A DNA stretch of 35,814 nucleotides from CAYNVS01 sp964400725. GTDB taxonomy: Bacteria; Myxococcota_A; SURF-8; CAYNVS01. Under the pieces are notes generated by a model, which was given only the letters and a program-made list of their open reading frames with translations, did no database searches and was not told the origin of the DNA. This document shows positions 23,795-33,238 of this stretch, piece after piece. The position numbers and the translations under genes were made by a program. Numbering within the stretch: the first letter of the stretch is position 1; each line of letters starts with the position of its first letter. The stretch spans positions 1 through 35,814 of the forward strand of contig CAYNVS010000035.1 in the NCBI GenBank assembly GCA_964400725.1, in the 5' to 3' direction.

Positions 23795-25528
23795 ATGTTC
23801 AGCGCTGAAAGAATGAAAAAATTCATACACGGTCTCTTTTCGCTGCTCGAAAGACCGTCGGAACTTAAGTTTCGGATATTGATATACGTTTTATCGCTCG
23901 CCGGGCTGATTGCCGTAAGCGGCTCGCTGGGCTTTCAACAAACTCTGGAAGTCGATTCCATCGGTTATCTCTTCGAGGCGCAATTGATGTCCGAAGGACG
24001 TTTAACCCTCCAATTACCCCAGCCGGACGGTCCTTATCAAATCGCTTCGCTTGTAAAAGACAACGGAAAAATGTACGGACGGTATTTTCCGGGGCATCCG
24101 GCGCTGATAGCCGCAAGCATTAAAATATTCGGGCACCCCTACCCTCTCATCTGGCTAATATGCGCGTTTACGCCGCTATTGCTTTACTTAATTTCGCGCA
24201 GGCTTTTTCCTTCATCCCCGCTGGGGCTGCATCGAGCCATCGTTCTCATAGTTCTGCTCCAATTCGATTATTTCCTAATCGAATCGAATCTTATGAGTCA
24301 AGGCGCCACGACGGCGGGTTGTCTCTTCGCAATACTGGCGTTATTCACTTACGAAGAACAAACTAGCGCGCGTAAAAAAATTCTTTATGCGCTGCTGGCC
24401 GTAACGGTTCTCATGGCTCTGTTTACTTCGCGTCCCGTCGATTCTCTGATGATGTTCGCCTTTTTCGGCGTTTTGTGGCTTTACCGCCGCATTCGCAGAC
24501 GCGACAAAACGGCGATTCCCATTCTTTTCATTTCTATCTTTATCGCGGCGTTTTTCATCGGTTTGTTTCTTTCTTTTAACAAAGCGGTTACCGGCTCTTA
24601 CTTTACCACGCCTTATCAAAAATATCTTCCGGGCGACGAACCGTTCAGGTGGGGCGGATGCGTTAGGTATAACGACTGTTATATGACTTGCCTTACGCCG
24701 CCGAAGATACTTTCCAACTTCTTCCTTAACTATCGGCATTCGTTAGGGTTTTCTATACCGCTACGCGCTTTGGACGTAATTTTTTACGTACCGTTTATGC
24801 AGGGTTATTTTCTATTAATACTCGATATTGTTCTAATGTTGGCTCTTACGCTATTAATATATTTAGGATGGCGTAGAACCAACGCCTTCGATCAAAATAA
24901 TATGACAATAATCTTCGGATATTGTTTATTTCATGTTTTCGTTTATTCGAATTTCAACGGGCTGCTTCCTGAATTTTACATCCATCGAGCAAAATTCCTT
25001 ATGACTCTCGTTCTAATACATTCGGTTTGGAACTTGGAGCTTCCTACAATAAAACTCGACCGGTATAAAGCTCAATATTTAATGATACCGTTCTTATTCT
25101 ACTCAATGATCGGTTTTGCGGGATTACGATATATAGATTTCCGCGACGGAGTTGTAGGACACGGCGAATTGGATAATGTTATTAAGAAAATATCTGTATT
25201 CGACAAAAGCAAAAAACTTGTGTTCGTTGACGCCGATCCGCCCTCCTGCAGACCGGTTGACGTTTTTGACAGAATTTCAAATCCTCCGCTGCTTGTTTTT
25301 GAATTCCACTTTGGAATAAAGTATTACCTCAATCCTTCGCTTAAAGGCGATCCTTTGGTATTGAAGTTTACAAATACTGAAGAAGTATGCGAGGTTATAC
25401 GACAACATCCCGATTACAAGCCGTACGTATGGCATCCGACGCCGCTGAAGGACAACCCTAAGAGATGGGTAGTTCGTCTTGACGAATTGCATCTGCCATG
25501 CAAGCATTACTTATTAGACAATAAATAG
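23795..25528 (+). CDS. GT-C-type membrane glycosyltransferase-like protein
   Basis: The 577-residue protein has an N-terminal transmembrane helix followed by a lumen-side loop with the acidic motif EVDSIGYLFEAQ (about 51-62), in the place of the DD/DE motif of GT-C enzymes. RYFPGHPALIA (about 91-101) follows, then about ten more hydrophobic helices and a soluble C-terminal domain. GT-C enzymes transfer sugars from polyprenyl-phosphate donors to lipids or proteins outside the cytoplasm. The donor and acceptor are unknown. AGAGGA precedes the ATG. The DNA is locally AT-rich: 60-base samples at 24841 and 25081 have about 38% and 33% GC, below neighbouring genes. It is followed 24 bp later by a second GT-C gene. 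Confidence 0.8.
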   Translation: MFSAERMKKFIHGLFSLLERPSELKFRILIYVLSLAGLIAVSGSLGFQQTLEVDSIGYLFEAQLMSEGRLTLQLPQPDGPYQIASLVKDNGKMYGRYFPGHPALIAASIKIFGHPYPLIWLICAFTPLLLYLISRRLFPSSPLGLHRAIVLIVLLQFDYFLIESNLMSQGATTAGCLFAILALFTYEEQTSARKKILYALLAVTVLMALFTSRPVDSLMMFAFFGVLWLYRRIRRRDKTAIPILFISIFIAAFFIGLFLSFNKAVTGSYFTTPYQKYLPGDEPFRWGGCVRYNDCYMTCLTPPKILSNFFLNYRHSLGFSIPLRALDVIFYVPFMQGYFLLILDIVLMLALTLLIYLGWRRTNAFDQNNMTIIFGYCLFHVFVYSNFNGLLPEFYIHRAKFLMTLVLIHSVWNLELPTIKLDRYKAQYLMIPFLFYSMIGFAGLRYIDFRDGVVGHGELDNVIKKISVFDKSKKLVFVDADPPSCRPVDVFDRISNPPLLVFEFHFGIKYYLNPSLKGDPLVLKFTNTEEVCEVIRQHPDYKPYVWHPTPLKDNPKRWVVRLDELHLPCKHYLLDNK

Positions 25529-25552
25529 CAAATTATAATAGCGATTATTACA

Positions 25553-27052
25553 TTGAACAAAGCGTCGTCCGTCTTTAAATATTTTCTTGTAATAATTAGT
25601 TTACTATTCTCGGCGGCGTATCTTTACGCGGCGTTTGGCCGGGCGTTATATCCCTTCGAGCTCGAATGGGCGGAAGGGGGTATGATGGATCATTGTTTGC
25701 GTCTAATAGAAGGGAAACAAATTTACTCTTCTCCCTCGCTGGAATTCGTTCCGTTCATTTATACGCCTTTTTATTATTTCGTAGGAGCGGCGTTCGTTAA
25801 GCTGTTCGGCATATCTCTTTTTGCCTTGAGATTAATTTCAATTATATCGTCAATAGGCTGCGCGCTGCTAATTTATAAATTTGTTAAAAAAGAAACAAGC
25901 AATAAAACTTATTCAATAACGTCTGTCGGCTTGTTTTTTGCCTCGTTCAACGCGTCGGGCGCATGGTTCGACATAGCGCGCAACGACTCGCTTTTTCTTT
26001 TTCTAATTCTTTTGTCGCTTTACCTTTTGCGTTTTTCAAAAAGCTGGCGCGCCGCCGCCGCTTCCGGCGCAATTATGGCTCTCGCCTATTTTACGAAACA
26101 AACCGCGCTCTCTTTCGCTTTTTTCGCGGCGCTTTACTCGATAATTTTCTATGAAAAAGAAAAACTCTTTTTTATTTTGACCGCGGCAGCCTGCTCTCTT
26201 TCGCTTATCCTGCTAATGCAAATATGGTCTTCAGGTTATTACCTTTATTATACTTTTAAGCTGCCGGCAAGCCATGAAATTATTCTCAACCGCCTTCCAA
26301 CCTTTATTATGAACAAACTTCTATTTGCCGCGCCAGCCTCAATTTTAGCGGCTGCGGCATATTTCATCATAACTTTTAAAAAATTAGAGAGGAATTCAAA
26401 AAACGCCGAAATAGCAGCCTTCTATCTGCTCGCTTTGGGCGCGGCCTTGTTTTCGGGCGGAGCGCAGTATTTAAAAGCGGGCGGATGGGACAACGCGCTC
26501 ATTCCCGCATACGCAATTTTAGCGGTGATTTGCGGGATTTCTCTTCGTTCATTCGAGCATATAGACGCATCCGCTCAGGTTGTATCGAACAGGCTCCGCA
26601 ACGCGGCGCCGCTCGTCTTATTTGCTTTTCTCGCGCTTCAATCCGCCGTTTTAGCGTACAATCCGCTTACGCTCGTTCCTACAAAGGCCGACGAGCGCGA
26701 AGGCGATAAAATGATAAAAACCGTTTCGCTGATTTCGGGCGACGTTTATATTCCAAATCACGGTTTTATTCCGGCGTCGGCGGGAAAGCGCCGTTACGCC
26801 CACTTCCTAGCGGTAATGGACGTTCTGCGATCCCGCGGGGAAGACCCTGACCGAGACAAACTTCGCGACGAGTTGGTAAATCATTTGTCTTCAAGGCGCT
26901 TCGACGCGATAATTCTCGACGAGCCTCTGATGTTTCTCAAGGAAACGCCCTCCTATTACCGCCAAAACGGCCTCATTTTTAAGGACGATAACGTCTTTTG
27001 GCCGAAAACAGGGTATAAAACCCGTCCGCAGTATATTCTGACTCCCAAATAG
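25553..27052 (+). CDS. Second GT-C-type membrane glycosyltransferase-like protein (TTG start)
   Basis: This 499-residue polytopic protein has a first transmembrane helix, then ELEWAEGGMMDH (about 36-47) and YTPFYYFVGAA, matching the early lumenal motif of glycosyltransferase-39-like GT-C proteins. About nine further helices and a soluble C-terminal region follow. The start I use is TTG 25553. No ATG lies between the previous in-frame stop (25526) and Met44, and starting at Met44 would remove the first helix. No Shine-Dalgarno sequence is evident, so translation may be coupled to the upstream gene 24 bp away. The two genes probably act on the same glycan, as inference. Confidence 0.78.
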   Translation: MNKASSVFKYFLVIISLLFSAAYLYAAFGRALYPFELEWAEGGMMDHCLRLIEGKQIYSSPSLEFVPFIYTPFYYFVGAAFVKLFGISLFALRLISIISSIGCALLIYKFVKKETSNKTYSITSVGLFFASFNASGAWFDIARNDSLFLFLILLSLYLLRFSKSWRAAAASGAIMALAYFTKQTALSFAFFAALYSIIFYEKEKLFFILTAAACSLSLILLMQIWSSGYYLYYTFKLPASHEIILNRLPTFIMNKLLFAAPASILAAAAYFIITFKKLERNSKNAEIAAFYLLALGAALFSGGAQYLKAGGWDNALIPAYAILAVICGISLRSFEHIDASAQVVSNRLRNAAPLVLFAFLALQSAVLAYNPLTLVPTKADEREGDKMIKTVSLISGDVYIPNHGFIPASAGKRRYAHFLAVMDVLRSRGEDPDRDKLRDELVNHLSSRRFDAIILDEPLMFLKETPSYYRQNGLIFKDDNVFWPKTGYKTRPQYILTPK

Positions 27053-27114
27053 GCGGTCTCGCGGCAAAGTAAAAAATTTGATAAACAAATCGGAAAAATA
27101 TATAGTTTCAACTA

Positions 27115-27143
27115 TTGGCAGGTTAATTCGCAGAACTTTTAAT
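27115..27143 (+). promoter_or_regulatory. Promoter of the Cys-rich lipoprotein gene
   Basis: TTGGCA (27115-27120) and TTTAAT (27138-27143) are separated by 17 bp. The predicted start near 27150 leaves a very short leader of about 8 nt before ATG 27158, so the TAGGA upstream would be mostly outside the transcript. Confidence 0.45.
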
Positions 27144-27157
27144 TTAGGAATTGAGTC

Positions 27158-29431
27158 ATGCCCAAAATAAATATTGCAATCGTTTTGTTTTTATTTGCGG
27201 CGTTAGCGCTTGCGGCGGGCGCCGGATGCTCTTCAACCGGTTCGTCCATTAACAATCCAACGGTCTGCTCCACCAGCGCGGACTGCAAGGGCGGGTTCAT
27301 CTGTTCCAAAAACATGTGCGTCAAACCGTGCACTACTTCCGCGGAATGTCCGGCAGGCTCGACTTGCGGACCGGAGTTTTACTGCGTTTCGGGGCAGGCC
27401 GACGACGATGCGGAAAACGCTTCGGAAGAAATCGCCGAGGAAGCTGCGGAAACAACGGAAACGGAGTGGGAACCGCCGATTGAATCTGAAGAAGCCGCGG
27501 ATATGACCGAGATAATCGAAGGCGTTGAAGACGAGGCGGACGCGGATGAAATGTCCGTCGAAGACGTTGATATTACGGAAGACGCTCCAATTAACGACGA
27601 AGAGATAATTGCCGAAGACGACTCCGCGCAGGATGAACAGCAGCCGGAGGAAGAGCCTGAGCAGGACGAGGAACCGGCTCCCGAAGCGGAAGAAGAGGCT
27701 GGATGTCGACAGTCGGGCGACTGCGAGCTTGGCAACGTATGCGTTCAGGGCAAGTGCGTCCCGGGATGCGCCACAAACCGCGACTGCCCCGTCGGAACTA
27801 CGTGCGACTACACAATTCCGCCTTATAATCGCTGCGTTCAATGCTCCGGCGACTCGCAGTGCTCCGCAAATCAGAAATGCGTCGATTACATGTGCGTATT
27901 CTGGTGCAAAGGAAACCTCGATTGCGCCAACTCCGCCGACGGAAAGTTCTGCGATGCAAACACTGGAAAATGCGTGAAGTGCCTCGCCGACGCGGACTGC
28001 GCGATAGGCCAGATATGCGTTTCGGGCGCGTGCGCGGCCGGATGCCGGACCGACAGAGACTGCCCGACAGGTAAAAAATGCGATGCGGCTTCAGGCGCAA
28101 ACGGAGCGTGCTTCGACTGCGTCTCCGACGCTCATTGCACGAACGGCAAGGTCTGCGTTAATCATCAGTGCGCAATCGACTGCTCCCGCGTAAGCTGCCC
28201 GCAAAACGCGCCATACTGCGACCCGTCCGATGGAAAATGCTACCAGTGCGTCGAAAAAGCGAACTGCGGTTTCGGGAAAGTTTGCAGCGCTCATACATGC
28301 GTAGTCGGATGCGAGTCGGACAACGACTGCTACACGGGGCTTCACTGCAAAAAAGTAGGAACCGGCTCGTGCGTGGAATGCCTTGACTCGACGCAATGCC
28401 AAAGCGGTTACTACTGCATAAACGACAAATGCAGCGCGAGCGGCTGCACGGCGGACAACCAATGCTCGTCGGGGTACTACTGCCATCCGGCTCTGCATTC
28501 GTGCGAGAAACTGCCGGCAGGCTCGTGCAGCGCGGACAGCGAATGCTCGTCGTTCCCGTTTGGAACCGGCAAGTGCGACCCCTACACCCGCAAGTGCGGC
28601 AACCAATGCCTAATGGGCGTTTTATGCCTGACCGGCGGCGTCGTATGCGACACGGAACTCGGATTATGCTACGACTGCCTCGACGACGGCGACTGCCAAG
28701 GCGTTCCATGCTCGCAGTTCGACCGAACCTGTAAAAAATGCGCGAGAAACGCGGACTGCCTTACCGACGGCTGGGTCTGCGACGCAACTTCTGGCTCGTG
28801 CTACGAATGCCTGCAAAACGGCGATTGCCCGTCCGGCAAAATATGCGATACGACGAAAAAAAGCTGCGTGGAATGCAAAATTGACGCGGACTGCAAAAAT
28901 CCTTCAAAACCGATTTGCGGCAAAAGCCAGACATGCCTGCCCCAATGCTCCGACAAATGCGTAAAAGACTCGAAGAAATGCGACTCGTCCGACGTGGAAC
29001 AACCGATTAGCTATTTCGTTTGCGGCGACTACAACGACGACCCGTGCCTTGAATGGAGCTCTCTTACCTATTCTTGCGGCGGAGCGCAGACCTGTAAGAA
29101 CGACCAATGCGTCTGCGATAATAAATGCGCGGCCAACGCTACGAAATGCGTTTCAGACGACCCTTACTACGTTGACAAATGCGTGAAGGATTCGTACGGC
29201 TGCTACGACTGGTCCACGACCTATTGCCCGTCCAACATGATTTGCTCGTATTCCTCTCAAAAATGCGTCTGCGAAGTCAGCTGCTCGCAGATGGACAAGC
29301 GGTGCATAAGCGGAGATCCAAATCATTTCGAGGTCTGCCAGCCGGATACGAACAGCGGCTGCATGTATTGGGCGTACCGCAGCTGCGCGCAGGGAACGAC
29401 GTGCAGCGGAACAAACGTATGCCCTTATTAA
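27158..29431 (+). CDS. Large Cys-rich repeat lipoprotein with an acidic stalk
   Basis: The 757-residue product has a type II signal peptide (lipobox AGAGC, Cys24). A first Cys-rich module is followed by a very acidic stalk of Glu/Asp/Ala (about 86-180), then roughly ten tandem modules of about 40-50 residues. Their pattern is C-xx-D-x-D/Q-C-xx-G-xx-C-(x)n-C, as in CLADADCAIGQICVSGAC. Three C-terminal modules share another pattern (CVKDSYGCYDWST; CQPDTNSGCMYWAY). The modules resemble dickkopf or EGF-like disulfide knots by spacing only. It is probably displayed outside the outer membrane. There is no catalytic motif. It is convergent with the histidine kinase gene. Confidence 0.88.
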   Translation: MPKINIAIVLFLFAALALAAGAGCSSTGSSINNPTVCSTSADCKGGFICSKNMCVKPCTTSAECPAGSTCGPEFYCVSGQADDDAENASEEIAEEAAETTETEWEPPIESEEAADMTEIIEGVEDEADADEMSVEDVDITEDAPINDEEIIAEDDSAQDEQQPEEEPEQDEEPAPEAEEEAGCRQSGDCELGNVCVQGKCVPGCATNRDCPVGTTCDYTIPPYNRCVQCSGDSQCSANQKCVDYMCVFWCKGNLDCANSADGKFCDANTGKCVKCLADADCAIGQICVSGACAAGCRTDRDCPTGKKCDAASGANGACFDCVSDAHCTNGKVCVNHQCAIDCSRVSCPQNAPYCDPSDGKCYQCVEKANCGFGKVCSAHTCVVGCESDNDCYTGLHCKKVGTGSCVECLDSTQCQSGYYCINDKCSASGCTADNQCSSGYYCHPALHSCEKLPAGSCSADSECSSFPFGTGKCDPYTRKCGNQCLMGVLCLTGGVVCDTELGLCYDCLDDGDCQGVPCSQFDRTCKKCARNADCLTDGWVCDATSGSCYECLQNGDCPSGKICDTTKKSCVECKIDADCKNPSKPICGKSQTCLPQCSDKCVKDSKKCDSSDVEQPISYFVCGDYNDDPCLEWSSLTYSCGGAQTCKNDQCVCDNKCAANATKCVSDDPYYVDKCVKDSYGCYDWSTTYCPSNMICSYSSQKCVCEVSCSQMDKRCISGDPNHFEVCQPDTNSGCMYWAYRSCAQGTTCSGTNVCPY

Positions 29432-29439
29432 TTAGAAAC

Positions 29440-29496
29440 TGCCGGCGGCGGAACGAAAAGGCGTTGCGCGTACGTTTTATTCTTCTTCCGCCGGCA
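29440..29496. terminator. Inverted repeat between the convergent lipoprotein and histidine kinase genes
   Basis: TGCCGGCGG (29440-29448) pairs perfectly with CCGCCGGCA (29488-29496). The inner AACG/CGTT may extend the stem. One arm lies inside the end of the histidine kinase gene. A short T-rich run (TTTTATTCTTCTT) sits in the loop side, and the 3' tail is only moderately T-rich, so its efficiency as a terminator is doubtful. Confidence 0.4.
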
Positions 29497-31846
29497 AATC
29501 CATGTAAAACCGGGCGAACTTTTTAAATTCGCTTTCAAACCAAATTCTTCCGCCGTGTTCAGCCGCTATGCCGTGGCTGATGGACAATCCCATGCCGCTT
29601 CCTTCGCACCGCGGTTTGGAGGTGAAGAACGGATCGAATATTTTCGGCTTTATCTCGTCGTCCACGCCGACGCCGTTGTCTTCCACCATTATCCTGACAT
29701 GCGGACGTCCGTTGATAATTATTTTTTCGGCGGAAAGAATAATCTTTTTTTCAAACGCTTGCGACAAATGCTTAAAATTAAGCGAGTCGCGGGAGTTTGC
29801 CAGCATATTCATTAAAGCCTGCTGCAAAGCTTGACCGCGCCCTTTAACCGATGGAAGCCCGTTTTGAAGATTTAACTCAAGCTCAATTTTGTCTTTTGTC
29901 AACATGCTCGACATCATCGACAAGACTGAGGAAATCATTTTTTCGATGGAAACCGAAGTTTTTTCGGTTGACGATTGTCGAGCAAATGCAAGAAGATTTT
30001 TTACAATCACCGAAACGCGCTCGCTCTCGGAAATAATATTCGCCGCCCACCTGTCCGTCGGTTCTTTGCCGGAGTTTTCGTCGCGGATAAGCTGCGCGTA
30101 ATTCATAATCACGTTTATTGGATTGTTTATCTCGTGCGCCACTCCGCCTGCAAGCGTTCCAACTGCGTTAAGACGCTGAATTTGGCACAGCTTAAGCTCG
30201 TATTCGTCGCGCTCCTTTTCCGCCTTTATTTTTTCGGTCGCGTCGTTAATGATGGAGAACAACAAATCGCGGCCTTGGTCGTTTATAGGAGAAGTGCGGA
30301 CCTCTACGGTGCGAACTTCGCCGTTTGCCAATTTGTGCGGAAATACGAACGAGTTTCTATTTCCAGCGACGGCGGCGCTAAGAACTTCTTGCACTTCTTT
30401 AAGAGGAAGCTGATTTATTTGGCTAATTTTCATTTTGCGCAAAGTTTCTCTTGAATAGCCATAAAATTTACTCGCCGCGATATTTGCGTCTTCAATGGCG
30501 CCGTCTTCAGGGTTAATGAGCAGCATAATTGCGTTATGCTTCTCAAACATATTTCTGAAGCGCTCTTCGCTCTTCCGCAAATCTTCTTCGGCCTTCTTGC
30601 GCGTGGAGATGTCGAAAATAATTCCGCGGACGCCCGCGACTTTTCCATCTTCTATAACGGGCTTGCTGGAGCTTCTCGCCCATTTGATTTCGCCGTTCTT
30701 GGCGACAATTCTAAATTCGCTGGGGTAAAGATTTCCGTTCAGAACGTCGTTGAAGCTCGCAGCCAAACCCGGCAAATCTTCTTTATATACAAATTCACTG
30801 AAGGACTTTCCTATAATTTCCGAAGGCTCGTAACCCGCGGCGGCCTTTAAAGTCGGACTAATGTAGGTATATACTCCGTTTGCGTCTATCTCGTAAATTA
30901 CGTCGTTGATGTTTTCTACCATATCTTGAAAGGCTGCCTTGCTTTCAAGCAGCGCAAGTTCGGCTTTTTTTCTGTCGGTTATATCTCTGGTCGTCCCTAA
31001 AATTGCGAACGGCCTGCCGCCGTCGTCGTACAGCATCGTAGTCGCAACCTCGGCCCAAAAAAACGAGCCGTCCTTTTTTAGCTGCTGAATTTCGGTAATT
31101 TCGCCTTCGTTCTGGTATTTGCCCGCAAACGCGTCTTCTATCGCTTTATAAAATTTTGGCGCCGCCTCGGCGTAAGATTCCGGCGTTAAATATTGTTCCA
31201 GTCTAAGGTTCATCGCTTCTTCAACCGTGAACCCCGAAATTTTATAGATTGAAGGAGTTACGAAAGTGAAGGCGTTTTGCTCAATGTTGTAAATCCAAAT
31301 AATGTCTTTTGCATTTTCGCTTATCAACCGGTATCGCGCTTCGCTTTCACGCAAAGCCCTTTCCGCTTCTTTCAGTTCGGTTATGTCCTGAAAAATTCCT
31401 CTTATTTTAACTGTTTCCCCGTCCTCAACAACCGGCTCTCCTTTCATTCTCACCCATTTGCGGACTTCTTTGGCGGAAGTCATTTCCAATTCAAGGTCGT
31501 AAGGCTGGCATTTTTCAATCGCGTTTTTAATTGCTTCTGTGATTTTTTCCCTGCTCTCGCCGTCGTAAAAACTTAATCCCATATCGACGGTTGCCGGCTG
31601 CGACGGATCTAAATCGTGAATTCTTGCGACTTCGTCCGTCCACGTCCCCTGCCCCGTATAAACGTCGAACTCCCACCCGCCCACCTTCGCCATCTGGCCG
31701 GTCAAACGGATAAGTTCGTCCTTGATTTCAAGAGTTTTAGCGGTAACCTTGCGTTCGATTTCAAGATATTCCAACTCCGCGACTCTTTTTCGCAGCGCGG
31801 TTATTTCTTTCTGCATTTCCGCAACGTTTTTTTCGTCGATCGGCAT
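29477..31846 (-). CDS. Soluble hybrid-free sensor histidine kinase with four PAS domains
   Basis: The 789-residue protein starts with a coiled-coil (about 5-45) and has four PAS domains with PAC-type ends at about 48-163, 168-293, 300-420 and 424-545. The HisKA domain (AGGVAHEINNPIN) carries the phosphoacceptor His571. The HATPase domain shows the N box (LMNMLANSRDSL), G1 (VEDNGVGVDD, 721-730), F box (FDPFFTSKP) and G2 (GSGMGLS). There is no transmembrane segment, so it probably senses a cytosolic redox, oxygen or small-molecule cue. No response regulator gene is adjacent, so the partner is unknown. GGAG lies about eight bases before the ATG. The lipoprotein gene 97 bp upstream runs the same way. 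Confidence 0.93.
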   Translation of the reverse strand: MPIDEKNVAEMQKEITALRKRVAELEYLEIERKVTAKTLEIKDELIRLTGQMAKVGGWEFDVYTGQGTWTDEVARIHDLDPSQPATVDMGLSFYDGESREKITEAIKNAIEKCQPYDLELEMTSAKEVRKWVRMKGEPVVEDGETVKIRGIFQDITELKEAERALRESEARYRLISENAKDIIWIYNIEQNAFTFVTPSIYKISGFTVEEAMNLRLEQYLTPESYAEAAPKFYKAIEDAFAGKYQNEGEITEIQQLKKDGSFFWAEVATTMLYDDGGRPFAILGTTRDITDRKKAELALLESKAAFQDMVENINDVIYEIDANGVYTYISPTLKAAAGYEPSEIIGKSFSEFVYKEDLPGLAASFNDVLNGNLYPSEFRIVAKNGEIKWARSSSKPVIEDGKVAGVRGIIFDISTRKKAEEDLRKSEERFRNMFEKHNAIMLLINPEDGAIEDANIAASKFYGYSRETLRKMKISQINQLPLKEVQEVLSAAVAGNRNSFVFPHKLANGEVRTVEVRTSPINDQGRDLLFSIINDATEKIKAEKERDEYELKLCQIQRLNAVGTLAGGVAHEINNPINVIMNYAQLIRDENSGKEPTDRWAANIISESERVSVIVKNLLAFARQSSTEKTSVSIEKMISSVLSMMSSMLTKDKIELELNLQNGLPSVKGRGQALQQALMNMLANSRDSLNFKHLSQAFEKKIILSAEKIIINGRPHVRIMVEDNGVGVDDEIKPKIFDPFFTSKPRCEGSGMGLSISHGIAAEHGGRIWFESEFKKFARFYMDLPAEEE

Positions 31847-31943
31847 ATAGCGCTCCGCCTTATAAAAAAACTTTTACCTCAAATTATTATTTCGCTCGGC
31901 CGTCCTTACGCGTCGCGATATTTTTTTGTAGCCGCGCCTCGTT

Positions 31944-33191
31944 TTATTCGTTCTTCGGATCGAATAAATCAGTCGCGTAACCGGTCAGCTCGACGTAGCC
32001 GATTCCCTTAACGGCTTCGTCGTTTAAAGTTCCGGCAACGATTACTTCTCCTTCCCAATAGTTCTGAACCATGTTCGGCATTTCCTGATCGTCGGTTTCC
32101 ACCGCAACCGAAAGCGTCAGCTTGTCGCCGAACCTGCTCGAAGCGGCTCCCGCGGCGTTTTTAGCCGCCGCGTTAATAGTTATGTTCCAATCAAGCGGAT
32201 AAGTTCCGTCCGTATTGGGGCTTTTCCAGGAACGCAGCGATTGAATGGTATAATCGGTTTGAAGCAGTAAAATCTGGTTCTCGTCCGGCGTAACAAGAGT
32301 TCCGCTTTGATAAACCAGTTTGTTGTTCCAATCGCGGAACTGAAAGAGCATTATTTCGTAGTCGTTATCGAGTTGGACGCTCCACCAGTCCCAGCCTTTA
32401 AACGTATTTATCGTAAAGTCGCCCCACTGGTGATCCATCCAGGCCTGCCCCTCGACGGCGAACTCCCCTTCGGGGGTCTTCACTTTGCCCGAAGCCGTCA
32501 GGCGCGTATAAGAGTAATAGTAACTTTCGTTGCCGCCGCCGCTCATCGAAATGATTCCATTGCCTCCGTGATAGACCGCTTTTTTCTTGGGCGTTACGTT
32601 AATTTCCACCAGCCATTCTCCCTGAGCGCCGCCCTTTTCCGCGCCCGCCGGTATTGCGCCGTAAACGTAATCGGCTCCGTCGCCGCCCAGCTTGAAACGG
32701 CAGTTGTCCACCTTAATATCCGTCGGATTTGATTCCCAAATCTGCGGATAAACCCTAATGCTGTCGGTGTGGTAATGTTTTTTTTCGTTTTTATCCAACA
32801 CCGCCACGTGGCACATATAACCCATTTGCTCGTCGCCCAAATCGGCTTGAAAAATAGTAACTTCAAAACCGAACTTGCGGACGCCGTCCGATAAATGCCC
32901 CGTGTAATACCACCATTCGACGTCGTTTGAATGCGGCGCGGCGTCGGATGGAAGATTGACCGCGACTTTTTGACATGTAGATTCGTAAACGTCCGTAAGC
33001 GCGCAGGTATAACCGTCCGGGCAAGAGGTAGAAAGATGTCCGCAGTTCGCGGCGTCGTCGGCCCCGCTTTTTTTGCCGTAGCAAACTAAAGGATACGCCG
33101 AACACGCGCCGTCGGATGCCGGGCTGCAGCCGAACGCCTCTAAAAAATACAGCGCGGCCGTTAAAATGACTGCTCCTACTTTTGTTTTCAT
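31944..33191 (-). CDS. CrtC/AttH-domain lipoprotein (lipocalin-like hydratase fold)
   Basis: The 415-residue product has a lipobox EAFGC (Cys22) and a Cys-rich stretch to about residue 75. An AttH/CrtC-type double beta-barrel domain follows, opening with HSNDVEWWYYTGHL (87-100) and containing GQAWMDHQWGDF and GIGYVELTGY near the end. The family includes carotenoid 1,2-hydratase and secreted AttH proteins; the lipidated form here is probably an envelope lipid-binding protein rather than a carotenoid enzyme. No carotenoid genes are nearby. The best promoter places the transcription start on the A of the ATG, predicting a leaderless mRNA. There is no Shine-Dalgarno sequence. Confidence 0.85.
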   Translation of the reverse strand: MKTKVGAVILTAALYFLEAFGCSPASDGACSAYPLVCYGKKSGADDAANCGHLSTSCPDGYTCALTDVYESTCQKVAVNLPSDAAPHSNDVEWWYYTGHLSDGVRKFGFEVTIFQADLGDEQMGYMCHVAVLDKNEKKHYHTDSIRVYPQIWESNPTDIKVDNCRFKLGGDGADYVYGAIPAGAEKGGAQGEWLVEINVTPKKKAVYHGGNGIISMSGGGNESYYYSYTRLTASGKVKTPEGEFAVEGQAWMDHQWGDFTINTFKGWDWWSVQLDNDYEIMLFQFRDWNNKLVYQSGTLVTPDENQILLLQTDYTIQSLRSWKSPNTDGTYPLDWNITINAAAKNAAGAASSRFGDKLTLSVAVETDDQEMPNMVQNYWEGEVIVAGTLNDEAVKGIGYVELTGYATDLFDPKNE

Positions 33192-33197
33192 ATAGAA

Positions 33198-33226
33198 ATT
33201 ATCGGCTTTTAAAAATAAAATGTCAA
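33198..33226 (-). promoter_or_regulatory. Promoter of the CrtC-like lipoprotein gene, predicting a leaderless mRNA
   Basis: On the minus strand a perfect TTGACA (33226-33221) and GATAAT (33203-33198) are separated by exactly 17 bp, the best-matching promoter in the window. Standard spacing puts +1 at 33191, which is the A of the start ATG. Confidence 0.7.
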
Positions 33227-33238
33227 ATTATTGGCCTT

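Noticed and set aside
27233..27841. Minus-strand open frame of 202 codons opposite the Cys-rich lipoprotein
   Set aside because: Arg/Phe-rich low-complexity translation that mirrors the acidic stalk and Cys repeats on the other strand.
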